DNA of 64,000 bases. Source: Argentina anserina. Its lineage: Eukaryota; Streptophyta; Magnoliopsida; Rosales; Rosaceae. Location: assembly GCF_933775445.1 (NCBI RefSeq), contig NW_026089533.1:62001-126000 (forward strand), written 5' to 3'. The notes under the pieces were generated by a model, which saw nothing but the letters and a program-made list of their open reading frames with translations, was not told the DNA's origin and ran no database searches. Positions 22,559 to 34,344 of the stretch are shown here, one piece after another (position 1 is the first letter of the stretch; each line of letters starts with the position of its first letter). Position numbers and translations under genes: made by a program.

Positions 22559-25144
22559 GATGCGAGTTTCTATTGAATTTGAGAGTTTTGCAAGTGTGGG
22601 AGTGTGTTTCTTTCAAACTGAGTATCTTTACATCGTTTGCGTATCTTTACTATTCCAATTGTGTATCTTTACATCGCTTGCGTATTTTTACTATACCAAT
22701 TGTGTATCTTTTCATTTCTTGTTTGAGTATCTTTCTGTAAGGCTTTCTGATGCGAGTTTCTATTTTATTTGAGAGTTTTGCAAGTGTGGGAGTGTGTTTC
22801 TTTCAAACTGTGTATCTTTACATCGTTTGCGTATCTTTACTATTCCAATTGTGTATCTTTTTATTTCTCGTTTGAGTATCGTTCTGTAAGGCTTTCTGAT
22901 GCGAGTTTCTATAGAATTTGAGAGTTTTGCAAGTGTGGGAGTGTGTTTGTTTCAAACTGAGTATCTTTACATCGTTTGCGTATCTTTACTATTCCAATTG
23001 TGTATCTTTACATCGCTTGCGTATTTTTACTATTCCAATTGTGTATCTTTTCATTTCTTGTTTGAGTATCTTTCTGTAAGGCTTTCTGATGCGAGTTTCT
23101 ATTTTATTTGAGAGTTTTGCAAGTGTGGGAGTGTGTTTCTTTCAAACTGAGTATCTTTACATCGTTTGCGTATCTTTACTATTCCAGTTGTGTATCTTTT
23201 CATTTCTCGTTTGAGTATCTTTCTGTAAGGCTTTCTGATGCGAGTTTCTATTGAATTTGAGAGTTTTGCAAGTGTGGGAGTGTGTTTCTTTCAAACTGAG
23301 TATCTTTACATCGTTTGCGTATCTTTACTATTCCAATTGTGTATTTTTTCATTTCTCGTTTGAGTATCTTTCTGTAAGGCTTTCTGATGCGAGTTTCTAT
23401 TTTATTTGAGAGTTTTGCAAGTGTGGGAGTGTGTTTCTTTCAAACTGAGTATCTTTACATCGTTTGCGTATCTTTACTATTCCAATTGTGTATCTTTTCA
23501 TTTCTCGTTTGAGTATCTTTCTGTAAGGCTTTCTGATGCGAGTTTCTATTGAATTTGAGAGTTTTGCAAGTGTGGGAGTGTGTTTCCTTCAAACTGAGTA
23601 TCTTTACATCGTTTGCGTATCTTTACTATTCCAATTGTGTATCTTTACATCGTTTGCGTATCTTTACTATTCCAATTGAGTATCGTTTCATATCTCGTTT
23701 GAGTATCTTTCTGTAAGGCTTCTGATGCGAGTTTCTATTGTATTTGAGAGTTTTGCAAGTGTGGGAGTGTGTTTCTTTCAAACTGAGTATCTTTACATCG
23801 TTTGCGTATCTTTACTATTCCAATTGTGTATCTTTACATCGTTTGCGTATCTTTACTATTCCAATTGTGTATCTTTTCATTTCTCGTTTGACTATCTTTC
23901 TGTAAGGCTTCTGATGCGAGATTCTATTGTATTTGAGAGTTTTGCAAGTGTGGGAGTGTGTTTCTTTCAAACTGAGTATCTTTACATCGTTTGCGTATCT
24001 TTACTATTCCAATTGTGTATCTTTACATCGTTTGCGTATCTTTACTATTCCAATTGAGTATCTTTTCATTTCTCGTTTGAGTATCTTTCTGTAAGGCTTT
24101 CTGATGCGAGTTTCTATTGAATTTGAGAGTTTTGCAAGTGTGGGAGTGTGTTTCTTTCAAACTGAGTATCGTTACATCGTTTGCGTATCTTTACTATTCC
24201 AATTGTGTATCTTTTCATTTCTCGTTTGAGTATCTTTCTGTAAGGCTTTCTGATGCGAGTTTCTATTGAATTTGAGAGTTTTGCAAGTGTGGGAGTGTGT
24301 TTCTTTCAAACTGAGTATCTTTACATCGTTTGCGTATCTTTACTATTCCAATTGTGTATCTTTTCATTTCTCGTTTGAGTATCTTTCTGTAAGGCTTTCT
24401 GATGCGAGTTTCTATTGAATTTGAGAGTTTTGCAAGTGTGGGAGTGTGTTTTTTTCAAACAGAGTATCTTTACATCCTTTGCGTATCTTTACTATTCCAA
24501 TTGTGTATCTTTTCAATTCTCGTTTGAGTATCTTTCTGTAAGGCTTCTGATGCGAGTTTCTATTGTATTTGAGAGTTTTGCAAGTGTGGGAGTGTGTTTC
24601 TTTCAAACTGAGTATCTTTACATCGTTTGCGTATCTTTACTATTCCAATTGTGTATCTTTTCATTTCTCGTTTGAGTATATTTCTGTAAGGCTTTCTGAT
24701 GCGAGTTTCTATTGAATTTGAGAGTTTTGCAAGTGTGGGAGTGTGTTTCTTTTAAACTGAGTATCTTTACATCGTTTGCGTATCTTTACTATTCCAATAG
24801 TGTATCTTTTCATTTCTCGTTTGAGTATCTTTCTGTAAGGCTTTCTGATGCGAGTTTCTATTGAATTTGAGAGTTTTGCAAGTGTGGGAGTGTGTTTCTT
24901 TCAAACTGAGTATCTTTACATCGTTTGCGTATCTTTTCTATTCCAATTGTGTATCTTTTCATTTCTCGTTTGAGTATCTTTCTGTAAGGCTTTCTGATGC
25001 GAGTTTCTATTGAATTTGAGAGTTTTGCAAGTGTGGGAGTGTGTTTCCTTCAAACTGAGTATCTTTACATCGTTTGCGTATCTTTACTATTCCAATTGTG
25101 TATCTTTTCATTTCTCGTTTGAGTATCTTTCTGTAAGGCTTTCT
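22559..25144 (+). repeat. Junction zone between left and right domains
   Basis: The first catcgcttgcg and ttcttgtttg variants appear in the unit at 22559, and the first gtgtttgtttc at about 22945. Left-lineage units then return at 23535-24400 before right-type organisation takes over. Unit starts: 22559, 22749, 22898, 23088, 23237, 23386, 23535, 23724, 23913, 24103, 24252, 24401, 24549, 24698, 24847, 24996. A long run of 148/149-bp units lies at 24103-25293. Confidence 0.87.
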
Positions 25145-27368
25145 GATGCGAGTTTCTATTGAATTTGAGAGTTTTGCAAGTGTGGGAGTGTGTTTCTTTC
25201 AAACTGAGTATCTTTACATCGTTTGCGTATCTTTACTATTCCAATTGTGTATCTTTTCATTTCTCGTTTGAGTATCTTTCTGTAAGGCTTTCGGATGCGA
25301 GTTTCTATTGAATTTGAGAGTTTTGCAAGTGTGGGAGTGTGTTTGTTTCAAACTGAGTATCTTTACATCGTTTGCGTATCTTTACTATTCCAATTGTGTA
25401 TCTTTACATCGTTTGCGTATCTTTACTATTCCAATTGAGTATCTTTTCATTTCTCGTTTGAGTATCTTTCTGTAAGGCTTTCTGATGCGAGTTTCTATTG
25501 AATTTGAGAGATTTGCAAGTGTGGGAGTGTGTTTGTTTCAAACTGAGTATCTTTACATCGTTTGCGTATCTTTACTATTCCAATTGTGTATCTTTACATC
25601 GCTTGCGTATCTTTACTATTCCAATTGTGTATCTTTTCATTTCTTGTTTGAGTATCTTTCTGTAAGGCTTTCTGATGCGAGTTTCTATTGTATTTGAGTG
25701 TTTTGCAAGTGTGGGAGTGTGTTTCTTTCAAACTGAGTATCTTTACATCGTTTGCGTATCTTTACTATTCCAGTTGTGTATCTTTTCATTTCTCGTTTGA
25801 GTATCTTTCTGTAAGGCTTTCTGATGCGAGTTTCTATTGAATTTGAGAGTTTTGCAAGTGTGGGAGTGTGTTTCCTTCAAACTGAGTATCTTTACATCGT
25901 TTGCGTATCTTTACTATTCCAATTGTGTATCTTTACATCGTTTGCGTATCTTTACTATTGCAATTGTGTATCTTTTCATTTCTCGTTTGAGTATCTTTCT
26001 GTAAGGCTTTCTGATGCGAGTTTCTATTGAATTTGAGAGTTTTGCAAGTGTGGGAGTGTGTTTCTTTCAAACTGAGTATCTTTACATCGTTTGCGTATCT
26101 TTACTATTCCAATTGTGTATCTTTTCATTTCTCGTTTGAGTATCTTTCTGTAAGGCTTTCTGATGCGAGTTTCTATTGAATTTGAGAGTTTTGCAAGTGT
26201 GGGAGTGTGTTTGTTTCAAACTGAGTATCTTTACATCGTTTGCGTATCTTTACTATTCCAATTGTGTATCTTTACATCGCTTGCGTATTTTTACTATACC
26301 AATTGTGTATCTTTTCATTTCTTGTTTGAGTATCTTTCTGTAAGGCTTTCTGATGCGAGTTTCTATTTTATTTGAGAGTTTTGCAAGTGTGGGAGTGTGT
26401 TTCTTTCAAACTGTGTATCTTTACATCGTTTGCGTATCTTTACTATTCCAATTGTGTATCTTTTTATTTCTCGTTTGAGTATCGTTCTGTAAGGCTTTCT
26501 GATGCGAGTTTCTATAGAATTTGAGAGTTTTGCAAGTGTGGGAGTGTGTTTGTTTCAAACTGAGTATCTTTACATCGTTTGCGTATCTTTACTATTCCAA
26601 TTGTGTATCTTTACATCGCTTGCGTATTTTTACTATTCCAATTGTGTATCTTTTCATTTCTTGTTTGAGTATCTTTCTGTAAGGCTTTCTGATGCGAGTT
26701 TCTATTTTATTTGAGAGTTTTGCAAGTGTGGGAGTGTGTTTCTTTCAAACTGAGTATCTTTACATCGTTTGCGTATCTTTACTATTCCAGTTGTGTATCT
26801 TTTCATTTCTCGTTTGAGTATCTTTCTGTAAGGCTTTCTGATGCGAGTTTCTATTGAATTTGAGAGTTTTGCAAGTGTGGGAGTGTGTTTCCTTCAAACT
26901 GAGTATCTTTACATCGTTTGCGTATCTTTACTATTCCAATTGTGTATCTTTACATCGTTTGCGTATCTTTACTATTGCAATTGTGTATCTTTTCATTTCT
27001 CGTTTGAGTATCTTTCTGTAAGGCTTTCTGATGCGAGTTTCTATTGAATTTGAGAGTTTTGCAAGTGTGGGAGTGTGTTTCTTTCAAACTGAGTATCTTT
27101 ACATCGTTTGCGTATCTTTACTATTCCAATTGTGTATCTTTTCATTTCTCGTTTGAGTATCTTTCTGTAAGGCTTTCGGATGCGAGTTTCTATTGAATTT
27201 GAGAGTTTTGCAAGTGTGGGAGTGTGTTTGTTTCAAACTGAGTATCTTTACATCGTTTGCGTATCTTTACTATTCCAATTGTGTATCTTTAAATCGCTTG
27301 CGTATCTTTACTATTCCAATTGTGTATCTTTTCATTTCTTTTTTGAGTATCTTTCTGTAAGGCTATCT
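25145..27368 (+). repeat. ~2.2-kb segment, copy 1 (offset 4496)
   Basis: Unit starts: 25145, 25294, 25484, 25674, 25823, 26013, 26162, 26352, 26501, 26691, 26840, 27030, 27179. Matched 4496 bp on by 29641-31864, including the rare gagagatttgcaag (about 25508 and 30004) and ttgagtgttttgc (about 25694 and 30190). Copy 1 has ggctatctgatg at about 27364, not shared by 31859. Confidence 0.9.
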
Positions 27369-28558
27369 GATGCGAGTTTCTATTGTATTTGAGAGTTTTG
27401 CAAGTGTGGGAGTGTGTTTCTTTTAAACTGAGTATCTTTACATCGTTTGCGTATCTTTACTATTCCAATAGTGTATCTTTTCATTTCTCGTTTGAGTATC
27501 TTTCTGTAAGGCTTTCTGATGCGAGTTTCTATTGAATTTGAGAGTTTTGCAAGTGTGGGAGTGTGTTTCTTTCAAACTGAGTATCTTTACATCGTTTGCG
27601 TATCTTTTCTATTCCAATTGTGTATCTTTTCATTTCTCGTTTGAGTATCTTTCTGTAAGGCTTTCTGATGCGAGTTTCTATTGAATTTGAGAGTTTTGCA
27701 AGTGTGGGAGTGTGTTTCCTTCAAACTGAGTATCTTTACATCGTTTGCGTATCTTTACTATTCCAATTGTGTATCTTTTCATTTCTCGTTTGAGTATCTT
27801 TCTGTAAGGCTTCTGATGCGAGTTTCTATTGTATTTGAGAGTTTTGCAAGTGTGGGAGTGTGTTTCTTTTAAACTGAGTATCTTTACATCGTTTGCGTAT
27901 CTTTACTATTCCAATAGTGTATCTTTTCATTTCTCGTTTGAGTATCTTTCTGTAAGGCTTTCTGATGCGAGTTTCTATTGAATTTGAGAGTTTTGCAAGT
28001 GTGGGAGTGTGTTTTTTTCAAACAGAGTATCTTTACATCCTTTGCGTATCTTTACTATTCCAATTGTGTATCTTTTCAATTCTCGTTTGAGTATCTTTCT
28101 GTAAGGCTTCTGATGCGAGTTTCTATTGTATTTGAGAGTTTTGCAAGTGTGGGAGTGTGTTTCTTTCAAACTGAGTATCTTTACATCGTTTGCGTATCTT
28201 TACTATTCCAATTGTGTATCTTTTCATTTCTCGTTTGAGTATATTTCTGTAAGGCTTTCTGATGCGAGTTTCTATTGAATTTGAGAGTTTTGCAAGTGTG
28301 GGAGTGTGTTTCTTTTAAACTGAGTATCTTCACATCATTTGCGTATCTTTACTATTCCAATAGTGTATCTTTTCATTTCTCGTTTGAGTATCTTTCTGTA
28401 AGGCTTTCTGATGCGAGTTTCTATTGAATTTGAGAGTTTTGCAAGTGTGGGAGTGTGTTTCTTTCAAACTGAGTATCTTTACATCGTTTGCGTATCTTTT
28501 CTATTCCAATTGTGTATCTTTTCATTTCTCGTTTGAGTATCTTTCTGTAAGGCTTTCG
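27179..28558 (+). repeat. 1380-bp tandem HOR, copy 1
   Basis: Units of 190, 149, 149, 148, 149, 148, 149, 149 and 149 bp. Diagnostic are taaatcgcttgcg, tcttttttgag, ggctatctg, gtgtttttttc with catcctttgcg (about 28010), and gtatatttctg (about 28243). Copy 1 has cttcacatcatttg at about 28329 as a private change. Confidence 0.92.
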
Positions 28559-29789
28559 GATGCGAGTTTCTATTGAATTTGAGAGTTTTGCAAGTGTGGG
28601 AGTGTGTTTGTTTCAAACTGAGTATCTTTACATCGTTTGCGTATCTTTACTATTCCAATTGTGTATCTTTAAATCGCTTGCGTATCTTTACTATTCCAAT
28701 TGTGTATCTTTTCATTTCTTTTTTGAGTATCTTTCTGTAAGGCTATCTGATGCGAGTTTCTATTGTATTTGAGAGTTTTGCAAGTGTGGGAGTGTGTTTC
28801 TTTTAAACTGAGTATCTTTACATCGTTTGCGTATCTTTACTATTCCAATAGTGTATCTTTTCATTTCTCGTTTGAGTATCTTTCTGTAAGGCTTTCTGAT
28901 GCGAGTTTCTATTGAATTTGAGAGTTTTGCAAGTGTGGGAGTGTGTTTCTTTCAAACTGAATATCTTTACATCGTTTGCGTATCTTTTCTATTCCAATTG
29001 TGTATCTTTTCATTTCTCGTTTGAGTATCTTTCTGTAAGGCTTTCTGATGCGAGTTTCTATTGAATTTGAGAGTTTTGCAAGTGTGGGAGTGTGTTTCCT
29101 TCAAACTGAGTATCTTTACATCGTTTGCGTATCTTTACTATTCCAATTGTGTATCTTTTCATTTCTCGTTTGAGTATCTTTCTGTAAGGCTTCTGATGCG
29201 AGTTTCTATTGTATTTGAGAGTTTTGCAAGTGTGGGAGTGTGTTTCTTTTAAACTGAGTATCTTTACATCGTTTGCGTATCTTTACTATTCCAATAGTGT
29301 ATCTTTTCATTTCTCGTTTGAGTATCTTTCTGTAAGGCTTTCTGATGCGAGTTTCTATTGAATTTGAGAGTTTTGCAAGTGTGGGAGTGTGTTTTTTTCA
29401 AACAGAGTATCTTTACATCCTTTGCGTATCTTTACTATTCCAATTGTGTATCTTTTCAATTCTCGTTTGAGTATCTTTCTGTAAGGCTTCTGATGCGAGT
29501 TTCTATTGTATTTGAGAGTTTTGCAAGTGTGGGAGTGTGTTTCTTTCAAACTGAGTATCTTTACATCGTTTGCGTATCTTTACTATTCCAATTGTGTATC
29601 TTTTCATTTCTCGTTTGAGTATATTTCTGTAAGGCTTTCTGATGCGAGTTTCTATTGAATTTGAGAGTTTTGCAAGTGTGGGAGTGTGTTTCTTTCAAAC
29701 TGAGTATCTTTACATCGTTTGCGTATCTTTACTATTCCAATTGTGTATCTTTTCATTTCTCGTTTGAGTATCTTTCTGTAAGGCTTTCG
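28559..29789 (+). repeat. 1380-bp tandem HOR, copy 2
   Basis: Matches copy 1 at an offset of 1380 for its first seven units, then switches at 29641 to the ~2.2-kb segment. An earlier relative of the gtgtttttttc / catcctttgcg stretch lies at 24401-24697. Private change: ctgaatatc at about 28958. Confidence 0.92.
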
Positions 29790-31864
29790 GATGCGAGTTT
29801 CTATTGAATTTGAGAGTTTTGCAAGTGTGGGAGTGTGTTTGTTTCAAACTGAGTATCTTTACATCGTTTGCGTATCTTTACTATTCCAATTGTGTATCTT
29901 TACATCGTTTGCGTATCTTTACTATTCCAATTGAGTATCTTTTCATTTCTCGTTTGAGTATCTTTCTGTAAGGCTTTCTGATGCGAGTTTCTATTGAATT
30001 TGAGAGATTTGCAAGTGTGGGAGTGTGTTTGTTTCAAACTGAGTATCTTTACATCGTTTGCGTATCTTTACTATTCCAATTGTGTATCTTTACATCGCTT
30101 GCGTATCTTTACTATTCCAATTGTGTATCTTTTCATTTCTTGTTTGAGTATCTTTCTGTAAGGCTTTCTGATGCGAGTTTCTATTGTATTTGAGTGTTTT
30201 GCAAGTGTGGGAGTGTGTTTCTTTCAAACTGAGTATCTTTACATCGTTTGCGTATCTTTACTATTCCAGTTGTGTATCTTTTCATTTCTCGTTTGAGTAT
30301 CTTTCTGTAAGGCTTTCTGATGCGAGTTTCTATTGAATTTGAGAGTTTTGCAAGTGTGGGAGTGTGTTTCCTTCAAACTGAGTATCTTTACATCGTTTGC
30401 GTATCTTTACTATTCCAATTGTGTATCTTTACATCGTTTGCGTATCTTTACTATTGCAATTGTGTATCTTTTCATTTCTCGTTTGAGTATCTTTCTGTAA
30501 GGCTTTCTGATGCGAGTTTCTATTGAATTTGAGAGTTTTGCAAGTGTGGGAGTGTGTTTCTTTCAAACTGAGTATCTTTACATCGTTTGCGTATCTTTAC
30601 TATTCCAATTGTGTATCTTTTCATTTCTCGTTTGAGTATCTTTCTGTAAGGCTTTCGGATGCGAGTTTCTATTGAATTTGAGAGTTTTGCAAGTGTGGGA
30701 GTGTGTTTGTTTCAAACTGAGTATCTTTACATCGTTTGCGTATCTTTACTATTCCAATTGTGTATCTTTACATCGCTTGCGTATTTTTACTATACCAATT
30801 GTGTATCTTTTCATTTCTTGTTTGAGTATCTTTCTGTAAGGCTTTCTGATGCGAGTTTCTATTTTATTTGAGAGTTTTGCAAGTGTGGGAGTGTGTTTCT
30901 TTCAAACTGTGTATCTTTACATCGTTTGCGTATCTTTACTATTCCAATTGTGTATCTTTTTATTTCTCGTTTGAGTATCGTTCTGTAAGGCTTTCTGATG
31001 CGAGTTTCTATAGAATTTGAGAGTTTTGCAAGTGTGGGAGTGTGTTTGTTTCAAACTGAGTATCTTTACATCGTTTGCGTATCTTTACTATTCCAATTGT
31101 GTATCTTTACATCGCTTGCGTATTTTTACTATTCCAATTGTGTATCTTTTCATTTCTTGTTTGAGTATCTTTCTGTAAGGCTTTCTGATGCGAGTTTCTA
31201 TTTTATTTGAGAGTTTTGCAAGTGTGGGAGTGTGTTTCTTTCAAACTGAGTATCTTTACATCGTTTGCGTATCTTTACTATTCCACTTGTGTATCTTTTC
31301 ATTTCTCGTTTGAGTATCTTTCTGTAAGGCTTTCTGATGCGAGTTTCTATTGAATTTGAGAGTTTTGCAAGTGTGGGAGTGTGTTTCCTTCAAACTGAGT
31401 ATCTTTACATCGTTTGCGTATCTTTACTATTCCAATTGTGTATCTTTACATCGTTTGCGTATCTTTACTATTGCAATTGTGTATCTTTTCATTTCTCGTT
31501 TGAGTATCTTTCTGTAAGGCTTTCTGATGCGAGTTTCTATTGAATTTGAGAGTTTTGCAAGTGTGGGAGTGTGTTTCTTTCAAACTGAGTATCTTTACAT
31601 CGTTTGCGTATCTTTACTATTCCAATTGTGTATCTTTTCATTTCTCGTTTGAGTATCTTTCTGTAAGGCTTTCGGATGCGAGTTTCTATTGAATTTGAGA
31701 GTTTTGCAAGTGTGGGAGTGTGTTTGTTTCAAACTGAGTATCTTTACATCGTTTGCGTATCTTTACTATTCCAATTGTGTATCTTTAAATCGCTTGCGTA
31801 TCTTTACTATTCCAATTGTGTATCTTTTCATTTCTTTTTTGAGTATCTTTCTGTAAGGCTTTCT
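29641..31864 (+). repeat. ~2.2-kb segment, copy 2 (offset 4496)
   Basis: Same thirteen-unit order as 25145-27368. Copy-specific changes are ttcggatgcg at 30656 (ttctgatgcg in copy 1) and ccacttgtg at about 31286 (ccagttgtg in copy 1). The 1380-bp tandem lies between the two copies. Confidence 0.9.
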
Positions 31865-32203
31865 GATGCGAGTTTCTATTGTATTTGAGAGTTTTGCAAG
31901 TGTGGGAGTGTGTTTCTTTCAAACTGAGTATCTTTACATCGTTTGCGTATCTTTACTATTCCAGTTGTGTATCTTTTCATTTCTCGTTTGAGTATCTTTC
32001 TGTAAGGCTTTCTGATGCGAGTTTCTATTGAATTTGAGAGTTTTGCAAGTGTGGGAGTGTGTTTCCTTCAAACTGAGTATCTTTACATCGTTTGCGTATC
32101 TTTACTATTCCAATTGTGTATCTTTACATCGTTTGCGTATCTTTACTATTGCAATTGTGTATCTTTTCATTTCTCGTTTGAGTATCTTTCTGTAAGGCTT
32201 TCT

Positions 32204-32393
32204 GATGCGAGTTTCTATTGAATTTGAGAGTTTTGCAAGTGTGGGAGTGTGTTTCTTTCAAACTGAGTATCTTTACATCGTTTGCGTATCTTTACTATTC
32301 CAATTGTGTATCTTTACATCGCTTGCGTATTTTTACTATTCCAATTGTGTATCTTTTCATTTCTTGTTTGAGTATCTTTCTGTAAGGCTTTCT
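32204..32393 (+). repeat. Hybrid 190-bp unit (149b front, R1 back)
   Basis: Its front half has gtgtttctttc and ctattgaattt as in the 149-bp unit that normally follows R2. Its back half has catcgcttgcgtattttt and ttcttgtttg as in R1. It sits next to another 190-bp unit (32014), breaking the 190/149 alternation. Similar hybrids start at 40960 and 55291. Read as a crossover product within the second third of a unit. Confidence 0.82.
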
Positions 32394-32542
32394 GATGCGA
32401 GTTTCTATTTTATTTGAGAGTTTTGCAAGTGTGGGAGTGTGTTTCTTTCAAACTGAGTATCTTTACATCGTTTGCGTATCTTTACTATTCCAGTTGTGTA
32501 TCTTTTCATTTCTCGTTTGAGTATCTTTCTGTAAGGCTTTCT

Positions 32543-34344
32543 GATGCGAGTTTCTATTGAATTTGAGAGTTTTGCAAGTGTGGGAGTGTGTTTCCTTCAA
32601 ACTGAGTATCTTTACATCGTTTGCGTATCTTTACTATTCCAATTGTGTATCTTTACATCGTTTGCGTATCTTTACTATTGCAATTGTGTATCTTTTCATT
32701 TCTCGTTTGAGTATCTTTCTGTAAGGCTTTCTGATGCGAGTTTCTATTGAATTTGAGAGTTTTGCAAGTGTGGGAGTGTGTTTCTTTCAAACTGAGTATC
32801 TTTACATCGTTTGCGTATCTTTACTATTCCAATTGTGTATCTTTTCATTTCTCGTTTGAGTATCTTTCTGTAAGGCTTTCGGATGCGAGTTTCTATTGAA
32901 TTTGAGAGTTTTGCAAGTGTGGGAGTGTGTTTGTTTCAAACTGAGTATCTTTACATCGTTTGCGTATCTTTACTATTCTAATTGTGTATCTTTACATCGC
33001 TTGCGTATTTTTACTATACCAATTGTGTATCTTTTCATTTCTTGTTTGAGTATCTTTCTGTAAGGCTTTCTGATGCGAGTTTCTATTTTATTTGAGAGTT
33101 TTGCAAGTGTGGGAGTGTGTTTCTTTCAAACTGTGTATCTTTACATCGTTTGCGTATCTTTACTATTCCAATTGTGTATCTTTTCATTTCTCGTTTGAGT
33201 ATCTTTCTGTAAGGCTTTCTGATGCGAGTTTCTATTGAATTTGAGAGTTTTGCAAGTGTGGGAGTGTGTTTCTTTCAAACTGAGTATCTTTACATCGTTT
33301 GCGTATCTTTACTATTCCAATTGTGTATCTTTTCATTTCTCGTTTGAGTATCTTTCTGTAAGGCTTTCTGATGCGAGTTTCTATTGAATTTGAGAGTTTT
33401 GCAAGTGTGGGAGTGTGTTTCTTTCAAACTGAGTATCTTTACATCGTTTGCGTATCTTTACTATTCCAATTGTGTATCTTTTCATTTCTCGTTTGAGTAT
33501 CTTTCTGTAAGGCTTTCTGATGCGAGTTTCTATTGAATTTGAGAGTTTTGCAAGTGTGGGAGTGTGTCCCTTCAAACTGAGTATCTTTACATCGTTTGCG
33601 TATCTTTACTATTCCAATTGTGTATCTTTACATCGCTTGCGTATCTTTACTATTCCAATTGTATATCTTTTCATTTCTTGTTTGAGTATCTTTCTGTAAG
33701 GCTTTCTGATGCGAGTTTCTATTGTATTTGAGAGTTTTGCAAGTGTGGGAGTGTGTTTCTTTCAAACTGAGTATCTTTACATCGTTTGCGTATCTTTACT
33801 ATTCCAATTGTGTATCTTTTCATTTCTCGTTTGAGTATCTTTCTGTAAGGCTTTCTCATGCGAGTTTCTATTGAATTTGAGAGTTTTGCAAGTGTGGGAG
33901 TGTGTTTCTTTCAAACTGAGTATCTTTACATCGTTTGCGTATCTTTACTATTCCAATTGTGTATCTTTTCATTTCTCGTTTGAGTATCTTTCTGTAAGGC
34001 TTTCGGATGCGAGTTTCTATTGAATTTGAGAGTTTTGCAAGTGTGGGAGTGTGTTTGTTTCAAACTGAGTATCTTTACATCGTTTGCGTATCTTTACTAT
34101 TCCAATTGTGTATCTTTACATCGCTTGCGTATTTTTACTATACCAATTGTGTATCTTTTCATTTCTTGTTTGAGTATCTTTCTGTAAGGCTTTCTGATGC
34201 GAGTTTCTATTTTATTTGAGAGTTTTGCAAGTGTGGGAGTGTGTTTCTTTCAAACTGAGTATCTTTACATCGTTTGCGTATCTTTACTATTCCAGTTGTG
34301 TATCTTTTCATTTCTCGTTTGAGTATCTTTCTGTAAGGCTTTCT
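32543..34344 (+). repeat. 1802-bp tandem HOR, copy 1
   Basis: Units of 190, 149, 190, 149, 149, 149, 189, 149, 149, 190 and 149 bp. Diagnostic are ctattctaattg (about 32974), gtgtgtcccttc (about 33565, a one-base deletion that makes the 33519 unit 189 bp) and ttctcatgcg (33854). Confidence 0.93.
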
